From the NCBI GenBank assembly GCA_965222205.1, contig OZ244932.1:310001-374000 (forward strand): DNA of 64,000 bases, read 5' to 3'. Made by a program: the position numbers and the translations under genes. The notes beneath the pieces were generated by a model. The model was not told the origin of the DNA. It made no database searches and worked only from the letters and a program-made list of their open reading frames with translations. This document shows positions 9,174-17,306 of this stretch, piece after piece. Source of the DNA: RHLJ01 sp965222205 (lineage in GTDB: Bacteria > Bacteroidota > Rhodothermia > Balneolales > Balneolaceae). Position 1 is the first letter of the stretch, and each line of letters begins with the position of its first letter.

Positions 9174-9204
9174 TTTCAAATAGACGTTAAAGGTCTTAAC
9201 TTTG
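9174..9204 (+). promoter_or_regulatory. Candidate Bacteroidota-type promoter of the tRNA
   Basis: TAACTTTG at 9197-9204 is an exact match to the TAnnTTTG -7 element of this group and lies 34 bases before the tRNA 5' end. The -33 region (around 9174) has only a weak TTT in place of TTG. Confidence 0.5.
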
Positions 9205-9238
9205 CAGCCTTTGTTACGCGGTTGGTGTGACAAAATCA

Positions 9239-9312
9239 GGGCCCATAGCTCAGTTGGTTAGAGCAGTCGACTCATAATCGATTGGTCGGGGGTTCAAGTC
9301 CCTCTGGGCCCA
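9239..9312 (+). tRNA. tRNA with CAU anticodon (Ile2 or elongator Met)
   Basis: A complete 74-base cloverleaf: acceptor arms GGGCCCA (9239-9245) and TGGGCCC (9305-9311), discriminator A at 9312, D-loop with AGTTGGTTAGA, anticodon loop CTCATAA giving CAU, and T-arm GGGGGTTCAAGTCCC. CCA is not encoded. The variable region and T-arm (TTGGTC, GGTTCAAGTCC) resemble tRNA-Ile2, whose C34 is modified to lysidine to read AUA, but elongator Met cannot be excluded by eye. It does not look like initiator tRNA, because the first acceptor pair is matched (G-C) and the anticodon stem lacks three consecutive G-C pairs. Confidence 0.93.
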
Positions 9313-9341
9313 CTTTTGTTGAATCTCAAACAGCAAAATTC

Positions 9342-9374
9342 AAAACCCAATGCATTTTATGTGTTGGGTTTTTT
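9342..9374. terminator. Terminator shared by the tRNA and the amidase gene
   Basis: AACCCAA (9344-9350) and TTGGGTT (9364-9370) form a 7-bp stem. Four T follow on the plus strand and A-rich sequence precedes it, giving T on the minus strand, so it can act both ways. It overlaps the stop codon of the convergent amidase gene (9373-9375). Confidence 0.7.
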
Positions 9375-9945
9375 ATTTCTGATTGAGTTCTCCCAAAAAC
9401 TCCTGCCAGTCTCTTGTTCCTAGGTACGTAGTTAGATTCTTACCCGGACAAAGTGTTTCAGCATAATCCTTATGAGTTTGGATTTTTGTTGCGGGAACTG
9501 ATTTTTGTTTGGCGAGATATTCCGTAACCATTTTCAGGGAATTAATTTGCTCGCTGAGAACTTCCTGTTCTTCAAAATTACCCAAAACCACAATCAATGC
9601 GTGCCCGGTTGGATCGTAAGCTGTATTTGTATCTCCCCGGTAATCAAGTGGACGACCTTCAAAAATTCTTCCTTTTCTGTCGATGATATAATGATAGGGG
9701 ACATCCATCCACTTTCTATCACTGCGGCTCCAACTCTGGAGATTTTTCAGATAAGTATAAGTGTCTTTGTCGTCTTCAAAAATTTCTCCACCATGGTGAA
9801 TAGTGATATACGAGATCGTATGTTTATGGCTTTCAACTAAGGAGTCGGTGCTTCCCCAGTCAGAGCGCTCGATGAGCCAATCCTGAGCTGAAATTGTGGA
9901 AGTACTAAAAATAAATAAAAGAAGATATGCGGATAGGTTTTTCAT
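9373..9945 (-). CDS. Secreted N-acetylmuramoyl-L-alanine amidase (PGRP/Amidase_2)
   Basis: The 190-residue protein has a Sec signal peptide (about residues 1-20, cleavage after SA before QDW) and one Amidase_2/peptidoglycan-recognition domain. Seen: zinc ligands in the TIHHGGE motif (His50), His158 and Cys166 (THKDYAETLCPGKNL), and the PYHYIIDRKGRIFEGRP core strand. Such enzymes cut the bond between muramic acid and L-Ala in periplasmic peptidoglycan, in recycling or remodelling. All zinc ligands are present, so it should be active. It is convergent with the tRNA and monocistronic. Confidence 0.9.
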   Translation of the reverse strand: MKNLSAYLLLFIFSTSTISAQDWLIERSDWGSTDSLVESHKHTISYITIHHGGEIFEDDKDTYTYLKNLQSWSRSDRKWMDVPYHYIIDRKGRIFEGRPLDYRGDTNTAYDPTGHALIVVLGNFEEQEVLSEQINSLKMVTEYLAKQKSVPATKIQTHKDYAETLCPGKNLTTYLGTRDWQEFLGELNQK

Positions 9946-10101
9946 AGCTGAAGGATATAATAAAAATTAGAAGCCACGAAATCATTTTTTTGGAAATCAA
10001 AACTTTTTGAGCCTCAAATCCTTAAAAAGAAAACAATCTCACCTTGTTGCTTAGCACTACCCTTAGTATCATTGCCTCTCTTTTAATGAAAGCAATCTTT
10101 T

Positions 10102-12330
10102 TTGAGTAAAAACTCATCCCTTAAAATCGAGAAAACCATAGAAGCCAAAGAAGGCGGCTTGGGAACATTTGGTGGAGTATATACCCCTTCTATTTTAACC
10201 ATACTTGGCGTGATTATGTATCTGCGTTTCGGTTGGGTAGTAGGGAATGTAGGTCTTTTAGGGAGTTTATTGATCGTGACTCTGGCTACATTAATCACTT
10301 TTCTCACAAGTCTTTCCGTAGCGGCCATAGCTACCGATCAACAAGTGAGAATTGGCGGTGCTTATTACATGATAAGCCGTTCCCTGGGTATTGAGTCTGG
10401 GGGAGCCATAGGTATTCCACTTTATATCGCACTTGCGCTTTCAGTTGCATTATATGTGGTTGGTTTTGCGGAAAGTGTAGTCGGCGTGTTTCCAAATTTC
10501 AGTGTTCAATGGGTGGGATTGATTACAACACTGGCTGTAACGGGATTGGCTTTAGTTTCAGCAAAAGCAGCAATCCGCGCTCAGTACATCATTATGCTTG
10601 CTATTGGACTTTCACTATTGTCCTTGATTTTTGGTTCTCCAATAGAGGTTTCTGTAGCGGGTGAAACAACTTCTGCCACAAGAGAACCATTTTGGGTTGT
10701 ATTTGCTGTTTTCTTCCCTGCGGTTACCGGAATTATGGCCGGGGTAAACATGTCGGGAGATCTTAAAGATCCAACTAAATCAATCCCAAAGGGAACTTTT
10801 GCAGCCATTGGTACAGGATACATCATTTATATCGGATTGGTGCTCATTCTGGCATTCAGAGCGACTCCGGATCAGTTAATCGAAGATCCGCTCATTATGC
10901 GAAAAATGGCTTTTTGGGGAGATGCGATTCTACTCGGAGTTTGGGGGGCAACTCTTTCCAGCGCGGTTGGCAGTATTCTTGGTGGACCAAGGGTACTTCA
11001 GGCACTGGCCAAGGATAAAATTCTTCCAGGCTGGCTTTCATGGTTGGGAACGGGTAGTGGTGAGGAAGAAGAGCCACGTTACGGCACTATTTTTACGATG
11101 GGGATCGCACTGGTTGCTGTTTGGTTCGGAGATTTGAACCTGATTGCGCCAATCCTTTCTATGTTTTTTCTTACCACTTATGGGGTAATTAATCTTGCTG
11201 CAGGTATTGAGAAACTACTGGACAGTCCTTCTTACCGACCCACTTTCAAAGTACATTGGAGTATTTCTGTACTTGGAGCGGTGGGATGTTTTTCGGTGAT
11301 GTTTTTAATCAATCTTACTGCTACCGTTATTGCACTGTTGTTCGTGGGAATTATTTTTTTCTGGCTTGAAAGACGTGAACTCACCTCAGTTTGGGGGAAT
11401 GTTAAGAACGGATTATTGATGGCGGTAATCCGGGAAGTTTTATTGAAAATGAGCGACGATTACGAACCCAAAAACTGGCGTCCGCGTCCCTTGGTTTTAT
11501 CCGGTTCTCCCAGAAGAAGATGGCACTTGATTGATTTTGCAAATTCGCTTACTCACAATCGGGGAATACTAACCGTAGCAACTGTTTTTCCTGATGAAAG
11601 TATTGGCCGGCAGCGGCTGGAACGGATGGAAGATGAAATAGGAAATTTCCTTAAGAAAAGAGCCGTCGAAGCGCTGGTTAGAGTTATAGCTTCAAATGAT
11701 CCTTTTGTGGGCTCGGTAAAATTAGTAGAAGCCTACGGAATAGGGAAGCTGGTACCAAACACCATCATTTTAGGAGGTAGCGAGACGCCCGAGATTCGGG
11801 AAAAATATTGCGGAATGATAAAAAGCTTTTATGAAATGCAGCGAAACGTGATACTGATTCACGGTGGCGATACAGAAGAAAAACCATCAAAAAAGAAGAA
11901 GAGAATTGATCTGTGGTGGGGTGGGTTTAAAGGGAACGGTGGTTTAATGATGATACTTGTTTATATGCTTCAGAACAGTATTTCGTGGAAAGGAGCTGAA
12001 ATCAGGTTGAAAATTATTGTTGAGTTGGAAGAGGCCGTGGATGAGATTCGCGCGAATATGAGAGATATTGTAAATCAAATTCGTTTTGATGCCGAAATTG
12101 ATGTGATTGTATCTAAGTCGGAGCCATTTGAGCAGGTTTTCAGAAAAAGCTCTAAAGAAGCAGATTTGATTTTGCTGGGGATGGCTACTCCCGGCGACGA
12201 TTTTACCGGATACTATGAAAATATGCTTCATCTAACCGAGGAAATGCCAACCACCGTATTTGTGCTTGCCGGGCAGGAAATATCATTTGGAGAAGTTCTC
12301 ATTCCACAGGATACTATGACAACATCTTAA
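10102..12330 (+). CDS. Cation-chloride cotransporter family protein (SLC12-like)
   Basis: The 742-residue protein has an APC-type membrane half (about residues 25-430, some 12 hydrophobic segments) beginning GTFGGVYTPSILTILGVIMY, the typical bacterial NKCC/KCC-like TM1, and a conserved SGDLKDPTKSIPKGT loop. The remaining ~300 residues are soluble, ending in a region like the cytosolic domain of SLC12 transporters with universal-stress-protein-like strands (KEADLILLGMATPGDD). Probable role: ion-coupled transport of chloride with Na+ or K+, or of amino acids; substrate cannot be told. The start is a TTG at 10102; the ATG at 10086 leads to a stop after seven codons, and the next in-frame ATG would lie inside TM1. 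Confidence 0.85.
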   Translation: MSKNSSLKIEKTIEAKEGGLGTFGGVYTPSILTILGVIMYLRFGWVVGNVGLLGSLLIVTLATLITFLTSLSVAAIATDQQVRIGGAYYMISRSLGIESGGAIGIPLYIALALSVALYVVGFAESVVGVFPNFSVQWVGLITTLAVTGLALVSAKAAIRAQYIIMLAIGLSLLSLIFGSPIEVSVAGETTSATREPFWVVFAVFFPAVTGIMAGVNMSGDLKDPTKSIPKGTFAAIGTGYIIYIGLVLILAFRATPDQLIEDPLIMRKMAFWGDAILLGVWGATLSSAVGSILGGPRVLQALAKDKILPGWLSWLGTGSGEEEEPRYGTIFTMGIALVAVWFGDLNLIAPILSMFFLTTYGVINLAAGIEKLLDSPSYRPTFKVHWSISVLGAVGCFSVMFLINLTATVIALLFVGIIFFWLERRELTSVWGNVKNGLLMAVIREVLLKMSDDYEPKNWRPRPLVLSGSPRRRWHLIDFANSLTHNRGILTVATVFPDESIGRQRLERMEDEIGNFLKKRAVEALVRVIASNDPFVGSVKLVEAYGIGKLVPNTIILGGSETPEIREKYCGMIKSFYEMQRNVILIHGGDTEEKPSKKKKRIDLWWGGFKGNGGLMMILVYMLQNSISWKGAEIRLKIIVELEEAVDEIRANMRDIVNQIRFDAEIDVIVSKSEPFEQVFRKSSKEADLILLGMATPGDDFTGYYENMLHLTEEMPTTVFVLAGQEISFGEVLIPQDTMTTS

Positions 12331-12370
12331 AGATGTAATTTTAATCAGAAATTTAATTTGATCAGACAAT

Positions 12371-13354
12371 ATGATTAGCACACCGCAATACGAACAAATC
12401 CCTTATCGAAAATGCGGAAACAGCGGACTTTACCTCCCAATCCTTTCCCTTGGGCTCTGGCATAATTTTGGAGGACATCAAACCCCGGAAAAAGTTGACG
12501 AAATGCTTATTCGGGCATTTGAGCGTGGTATCACTCACTTTGATCTGGCTAATAACTACGGACCTCCTCCGGGTAGTGCGGAAGAACAATTCGGGCGTGC
12601 TCTAAAAACGGTATTTCAGGGAAGGAGAGATGAACTCATTATCTCAAGTAAAGCGGGGTTTAGAATGTGGCCGGGTCCTTATGGAGATGGAGGTTCACGT
12701 AAGTTTCTTATTGCCAGTTGTAATCAGAGCCTTAAAAGAATGGGACTCGAGTATGTCGATATTTTCTACCACCATCGGCCTGATCCTGATACTCCACTTG
12801 AAGAAAGCATGCGGGCACTGGAACAAATTATCAGGTCAGGAAAGGCATTATACACAGGTATTTCTAATTACCCTGCCGATTTGGCGAAAGAAGCTATCCA
12901 AATGTTGAAATCATGGGGAGTTCCTGTTGTTATCCATCAGCCCAAATACAATATGTTTGTCCGTGATCCCGAAGATGGATTATTTGATGTATTGGAAGAA
13001 GAAGGAATAGGAAGTATTCCATTTTCGCCACTTGCACAGGGATTGTTGACCAATAAATATATCCATGGCGTTCCCGACGGTTCGAGGATTGCTGATCCAC
13101 AAGGTTTTCTTCAACCGGAGGATTTAACAGAAAAGAGACTGGAACAAATTAAAAAACTGAACGAAATTGCGGAATCCAGGGGACAGAGTCTTGCACAACT
13201 TGCATTAGTTTGGGTATTAAGGCAAGAAGCAGTAACTACAGCGCTAATTGGAATAAGTAGTGTAAAGCAATTAGAAGATAATCTGGCTGCATTAGATAAT
13301 TTAGTATTATCTGAAAATGAGTTACACGACATCGAACAAATTCTAAATCATTAG
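12371..13354 (+). CDS. Aldo/keto reductase, YghZ/Gpr-like
   Basis: This 327-residue TIM-barrel oxidoreductase has the AKR tetrad: Asp58 and Tyr63 (THFDLANNYG), Lys94 (SSKAG) and His135 (FYHHRPDPDTP). The GPPPGSAEEQFG and MWPGPYGDGGSRK segments are typical of the L-glyceraldehyde-3-phosphate reductase (YghZ/Gpr, AKR14) group. It probably reduces small aldehydes with NADPH, possibly methylglyoxal or L-GAP; the physiological substrate is inferred from family only. It starts 40 bases after the transporter gene and is followed after 10 bases by the next gene, so the three may be co-transcribed. Confidence 0.9.
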   Translation: MISTPQYEQIPYRKCGNSGLYLPILSLGLWHNFGGHQTPEKVDEMLIRAFERGITHFDLANNYGPPPGSAEEQFGRALKTVFQGRRDELIISSKAGFRMWPGPYGDGGSRKFLIASCNQSLKRMGLEYVDIFYHHRPDPDTPLEESMRALEQIIRSGKALYTGISNYPADLAKEAIQMLKSWGVPVVIHQPKYNMFVRDPEDGLFDVLEEEGIGSIPFSPLAQGLLTNKYIHGVPDGSRIADPQGFLQPEDLTEKRLEQIKKLNEIAESRGQSLAQLALVWVLRQEAVTTALIGISSVKQLEDNLAALDNLVLSENELHDIEQILNH

Positions 13355-13364
13355 ACCATCAAAT

Positions 13365-13874
13365 ATGAAAAACGCAGTTTTAATTATCTTAGCAGGTATG
13401 TTGCTTACGACTCCTGCCTTTGCACAATACGAATCAGACACAGAGTCTATCGACTCTATTATCGAAGCACTGTACGCCTCAATTTCAGGGGATGCAGGGG
13501 TAGAGAGGGATTGGGATAGATTCAGAAACTTGTTTATTGAAGGGGCTAAACTAACCCCAACTTTCCAGAATCAACAAGGTCAGGTTGGTTTCGTGCAATG
13601 GAGTCCGGACGAGTATATAGAACGAGCCGGAGCAAGTTTAGAACGAGATGGTTTTCATGAAGATGAAATCCATAGAGAAGTAGATACCTATCGATACGTA
13701 ACTCAGGTATTCAGTACCTATCAATCAAAACGATCTAAAGACGGGGAAGTATTTGCCAGGGGAATCAACAGCATTCAGTTATTTAATGATGGGAATCGTT
13801 GGTGGGTGGTATCTATTTTCTGGTCATCTGAAAATGAGGAGTATCCGATACCAGAAACCTATCTGGATAATTGA
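13365..13874 (+). CDS. Exported NTF2-like protein of unknown function
   Basis: A 169-residue protein with a clear signal peptide (residues 1-20, cut after AFA before QYES). The mature part has the layout of SnoaL/NTF2-like domains: an N-terminal helix (ESIDSIIEALYASISG), a DRFRNLF helix, and C-terminal strands (GINSIQLFNDGNRWWVVSIFW). The cavity residues do not identify a reaction. It follows the aldo/keto reductase by 10 bases. It may bind a small periplasmic ligand; I do not recognise a specific function. Confidence 0.6.
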   Translation: MKNAVLIILAGMLLTTPAFAQYESDTESIDSIIEALYASISGDAGVERDWDRFRNLFIEGAKLTPTFQNQQGQVGFVQWSPDEYIERAGASLERDGFHEDEIHREVDTYRYVTQVFSTYQSKRSKDGEVFARGINSIQLFNDGNRWWVVSIFWSSENEEYPIPETYLDN

Positions 13875-13966
13875 ATTACAAAGGTATTTTTTTTACAGAT
13901 TCTCCGATGAGTTTTAGTTATTGTTAGCCAATAACTTCTACGCTTATAAAACTAAATACTACTACA

Positions 13967-16900
13967 ATGGGGAATCGATTACTTGTCTTTCTAATAGCCA
14001 TTTTAACTGTTGGATTTTTTTCAAAGGAATCCAACGCTCAGGATAAACCGGAAGATCCGAGGTATGAAACGGCATGGAACAGCCTGAAATTCAGGAATAT
14101 TGGCCCGGCTTTTACTTCGGGAAGGATTGCTGATTTTGCTGTAAATCCTGATAATACCAGTGAATTCTATGTTGCTGTAGCTTCAGGCGGGGTCTGGAAA
14201 ACTACAAACCGGGGAATTACTTTTACTCCGGTTTTTGATAAAGAAGGTTCTTACTCCATCGGCTTTGTAGCGTTAGACCCAAACAATCCAAATGTGGTAT
14301 GGGTTGGTACGGGAGAGAATAATAATCAGCGCAGTGTAGCTTACGGGGATGGGGTTTATAAATCTCTGGACGGCGGAAAAAGCTGGAAACACATGGGATT
14401 GAAAAACTCTGAACATATTGGGATGATTGAAATCGACCCAAGAGATTCGGATGTGGTATATGTAGCTGCGGTAGGTCCGCTTTGGAGTGAAGGAGGAGAC
14501 AGAGGATTATTTAAGACTACTGATGGTGGAGAAACCTGGGAAAATATTCTCGAAATAAGTGAGCATACCGGAATAAATGAAGTTCACCTCGATCCTAGAA
14601 ACCCTGACGTGATTTACGCGACGGCGCATCAGAGAAGAAGGCATGTTTTTACTTACATAAGTGGAGGGCCTGAATCTGCTGTGTACAAATCAACGGATGG
14701 GGGAACTAACTTCAAAAAAATAATGAAAGGCATGCCCAGTGGTGATATTGGAAGAATTGGAATGGATATTTCAGACGCTGATCCGAATACCATCTACGCC
14801 GTGGTTGAAGCGCAGGAAGATAAAGGAGGTTTTTATCGCTCTACTGATTTAGGGGAGTCCTGGGAAAGAAGGAGCGACTATTCTTCGAGTGGAAATTATT
14901 ATCAGGAAGTAGTAGCAGATCCGGTGGATGTTGATCTGGTTTATGTGATGAACACGTTTTCAGGAGTTTCTGAAGATGGAGGTAGAACTTTTGAAAACGT
15001 TGGAGAGCTTAACAAACATATTGATAATCACGCGCTATGGATTGACCCTGACAATCCTGACTACCTGCTCAACGGAAACGATGGTGGAGTATATGAATCC
15101 TACGACCGAGGTAAAACATGGCGTTTTTATACCAATTTACCAGTTACTCAGTTTTATAAAGTTGCAGTAGACAACGACTATCCTTTCTACAATGTCTACG
15201 GCGGAACTCAGGATAACTTCACTTTTGGAGGACCTTCCAGATCGATCGAGCCAACAGGGCTCACGTTTAATGATTGGAAAATTACTTTATTGGGTGATGG
15301 ATTTGAACCTCATGTAGATCCCAAAAATCCGAATATTGTGTACAGTCAGGCTCAATATGGCGTGTTGTATCGTTTTGATAAACAAAGTGGTGAAGCTCAG
15401 AATATCATTCCGCAACCACCATCCGGAGACTATTCCTACAACTGGAACTGGGACTCCCCTTTCTTTGTGAGTGTGCATGATAACAGGCGATTGTATTACG
15501 CTTCAGACAGAGTGTTAAGAAGCGATGACATGGGACAAAGCTGGACTGAAATTAGCGGTGACCTTACCCGGCAGATAGATCGTAACAAACTCGAAGTAAT
15601 GGGTAAAGTGTGGCCAATGGATGCTGTTGCAAAAAATGCTTCTACCACTCTGTATGGTAATATCGTTGCCCTGGCAGAGTCACCGATTAATGAGGATATA
15701 TTATTCGCAGGCACTGATGATGGTTTAATTCATATAAGTGAAGATGGAGGCGAAAACTGGAGAAAGTTAGACGACTTCCCCGGAGTTCCTGAGATGACTT
15801 ATGTGAACGAAATAGTGGCTTCTGCTCATGATGTGAATACGGTGTACGCAGCTTTTAATAATCATAAAAGAGGAGACTTCAAACCCTATGTTCTCAAAAG
15901 TACAAATCTGGGGCGTTCCTGGACATCGATAGCCAATAATCTCCCCGAGAGAGGCTCAATCTATGCAATTGAGGAAGATCATATTAAATCTGAATTACTC
16001 TTTGTAGGTACAGAATTTAGTTTATTCGCTACATTAGATGGTGGTGACTACTGGAAAGAACTAAACAACGGCTTGCCAACAATTGCGGTACGGGATATCA
16101 ACATTCAGCAAAGAGAAAACGATTTGGTGTTGGGTACTTTTGGTCGTGGGTTTTATATCATGGATGATTACTCAGCTCTTAGAGAATTTACTCCTGAAGT
16201 TCAGGAGAAAGAAGCACATTTATTTTCTGTACGCGACCCATTCCAATACATGGAATATAGTGCAATTGCTGCCAGTGATGATATTTTCTGGCTGGGACCT
16301 AAGGGCTTTCAGGGAGAGGATTATTATTTAGGAGAAAATCCAAAGTTTGGTGCCGCATTTACCTTCTATGTAAAAGATGGATATAAAACACTCGAAAAAA
16401 CCAGAGAAGAAGATGAGAAAGTAAAACGAAAAGACGGGGAGACCGTTTACTATCCGAGCTATGACCAATTGGTAGCTGAAGATGAGGAGGAAGAACCCTA
16501 TCTGATATTTACAATCCGGGATGCAAACGGAGAAGTAATCAACGATTTGAGGGCTTCTGCAAGTAAGGGGATAAACCGGGCTTACTGGGACTTAACCTAT
16601 CCCGATGTAGATCAGGTTAGAACGAATACTGCTAATCCTAAAACGAATCTGAATTCGGGGATTATGGTACTTCCGGGAAGCTATTTTGTACAGATTTCAA
16701 AGAGTGTAAACGGAGAGGTAACCACTCTTTCGGAGCCGGTTGAGTTTGAGGTGAAATCACTGAACAACCAAACATTACCTTCTACAAACCCGGAAGAAAT
16801 GCTGGCATACCATAAGCAGCTTACTCAGCTTTCAAAAACTGCAAATAGTGCTACTAGTGCTTACAATGAACTTAATGACCGTTTAGAGTATTATAAAGCT

Positions 16901-17251
16901 GCTTCCAGAATCACGACCAGCGAAGGTTTGAATGCTATGATTTCAGAGATGGAAGAAGAACTTGAAGAAATTAGAAAAGTGATGTTTGGTGATCGTAATA
17001 AATCCAGATTAGAAATCGATCAGGCCCCATCTATTAATAACAGAATCAACGTTGCGATTAATGCAGGTATGTCGTCACAATCCGATCCGACAGGAACATC
17101 AAAGATGGTAAAGGAAATCGCAGAGTCTCAACTCAAACCTGTTATCGATTCATTGAAAAATCTACTGAATAATTCAGTTCCGTCAATCGACGCGGAGCTA
17201 AACCGGCTTGGTGCTCCATGGACACCAGGAAGGATTATTGACTTGGATTAG
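13967..17251 (+). CDS. Exported sortilin/BNR beta-propeller protein
   Basis: The 1094-residue protein has a signal peptide (about residues 1-24, ending NAQ). Residues ~35-740 hold many propeller blades with BNR/Asp-box-like repeats of the type S-x-D-x-G-x-x-W (SLDGGKSWKHM, TTDGGETWENI, SEDGGENWRKL), as in VPS10/sortilin and GH74-like proteins. After ~740 comes a beta-rich part and, from ~930, a helical region (YNELNDRLEYYKAASRI, MISEMEEELEEI). Proteins of this layout are common in Bacteroidota and often annotated as glycosyl hydrolases, but no catalytic residues can be assigned here. There is no T9SS sorting domain at the C-terminus, so it is probably periplasmic. Confidence 0.8.
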   Translation: MGNRLLVFLIAILTVGFFSKESNAQDKPEDPRYETAWNSLKFRNIGPAFTSGRIADFAVNPDNTSEFYVAVASGGVWKTTNRGITFTPVFDKEGSYSIGFVALDPNNPNVVWVGTGENNNQRSVAYGDGVYKSLDGGKSWKHMGLKNSEHIGMIEIDPRDSDVVYVAAVGPLWSEGGDRGLFKTTDGGETWENILEISEHTGINEVHLDPRNPDVIYATAHQRRRHVFTYISGGPESAVYKSTDGGTNFKKIMKGMPSGDIGRIGMDISDADPNTIYAVVEAQEDKGGFYRSTDLGESWERRSDYSSSGNYYQEVVADPVDVDLVYVMNTFSGVSEDGGRTFENVGELNKHIDNHALWIDPDNPDYLLNGNDGGVYESYDRGKTWRFYTNLPVTQFYKVAVDNDYPFYNVYGGTQDNFTFGGPSRSIEPTGLTFNDWKITLLGDGFEPHVDPKNPNIVYSQAQYGVLYRFDKQSGEAQNIIPQPPSGDYSYNWNWDSPFFVSVHDNRRLYYASDRVLRSDDMGQSWTEISGDLTRQIDRNKLEVMGKVWPMDAVAKNASTTLYGNIVALAESPINEDILFAGTDDGLIHISEDGGENWRKLDDFPGVPEMTYVNEIVASAHDVNTVYAAFNNHKRGDFKPYVLKSTNLGRSWTSIANNLPERGSIYAIEEDHIKSELLFVGTEFSLFATLDGGDYWKELNNGLPTIAVRDINIQQRENDLVLGTFGRGFYIMDDYSALREFTPEVQEKEAHLFSVRDPFQYMEYSAIAASDDIFWLGPKGFQGEDYYLGENPKFGAAFTFYVKDGYKTLEKTREEDEKVKRKDGETVYYPSYDQLVAEDEEEEPYLIFTIRDANGEVINDLRASASKGINRAYWDLTYPDVDQVRTNTANPKTNLNSGIMVLPGSYFVQISKSVNGEVTTLSEPVEFEVKSLNNQTLPSTNPEEMLAYHKQLTQLSKTANSATSAYNELNDRLEYYKAASRITTSEGLNAMISEMEEELEEIRKVMFGDRNKSRLEIDQAPSINNRINVAINAGMSSQSDPTGTSKMVKEIAESQLKPVIDSLKNLLNNSVPSIDAELNRLGAPWTPGRIIDLD

Positions 17252-17270
17252 TAACATTGTAATTGGGTAA

Positions 17271-17306
17271 CCGCTATTCCTGAAATGGAGTAGCGGACAT
17301 CTTTTT
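17271..17306. terminator. Terminator between convergent genes
   Basis: CCGCTATTCC (17271-17280) and GGAGTAGCGG (17287-17296) form a 10-bp stem with one G-T pair and a 6-base loop. A T5 run at 17302-17306 follows on the plus strand. It ends the BNR-protein transcript and lies at the stop codon of the opposing ABC-F gene. Confidence 0.75.

Noticed and set aside
10086..10106. ATG at 10086 as start of the cotransporter gene
   Set aside because: It is in another frame and meets a stop after seven codons; the TTG at 10102 gives the full family N-terminus.
13967..17251. T9SS sorting domain on the BNR-propeller protein
   Set aside because: The C-terminus is helical and ends without the conserved Por-tail motifs.
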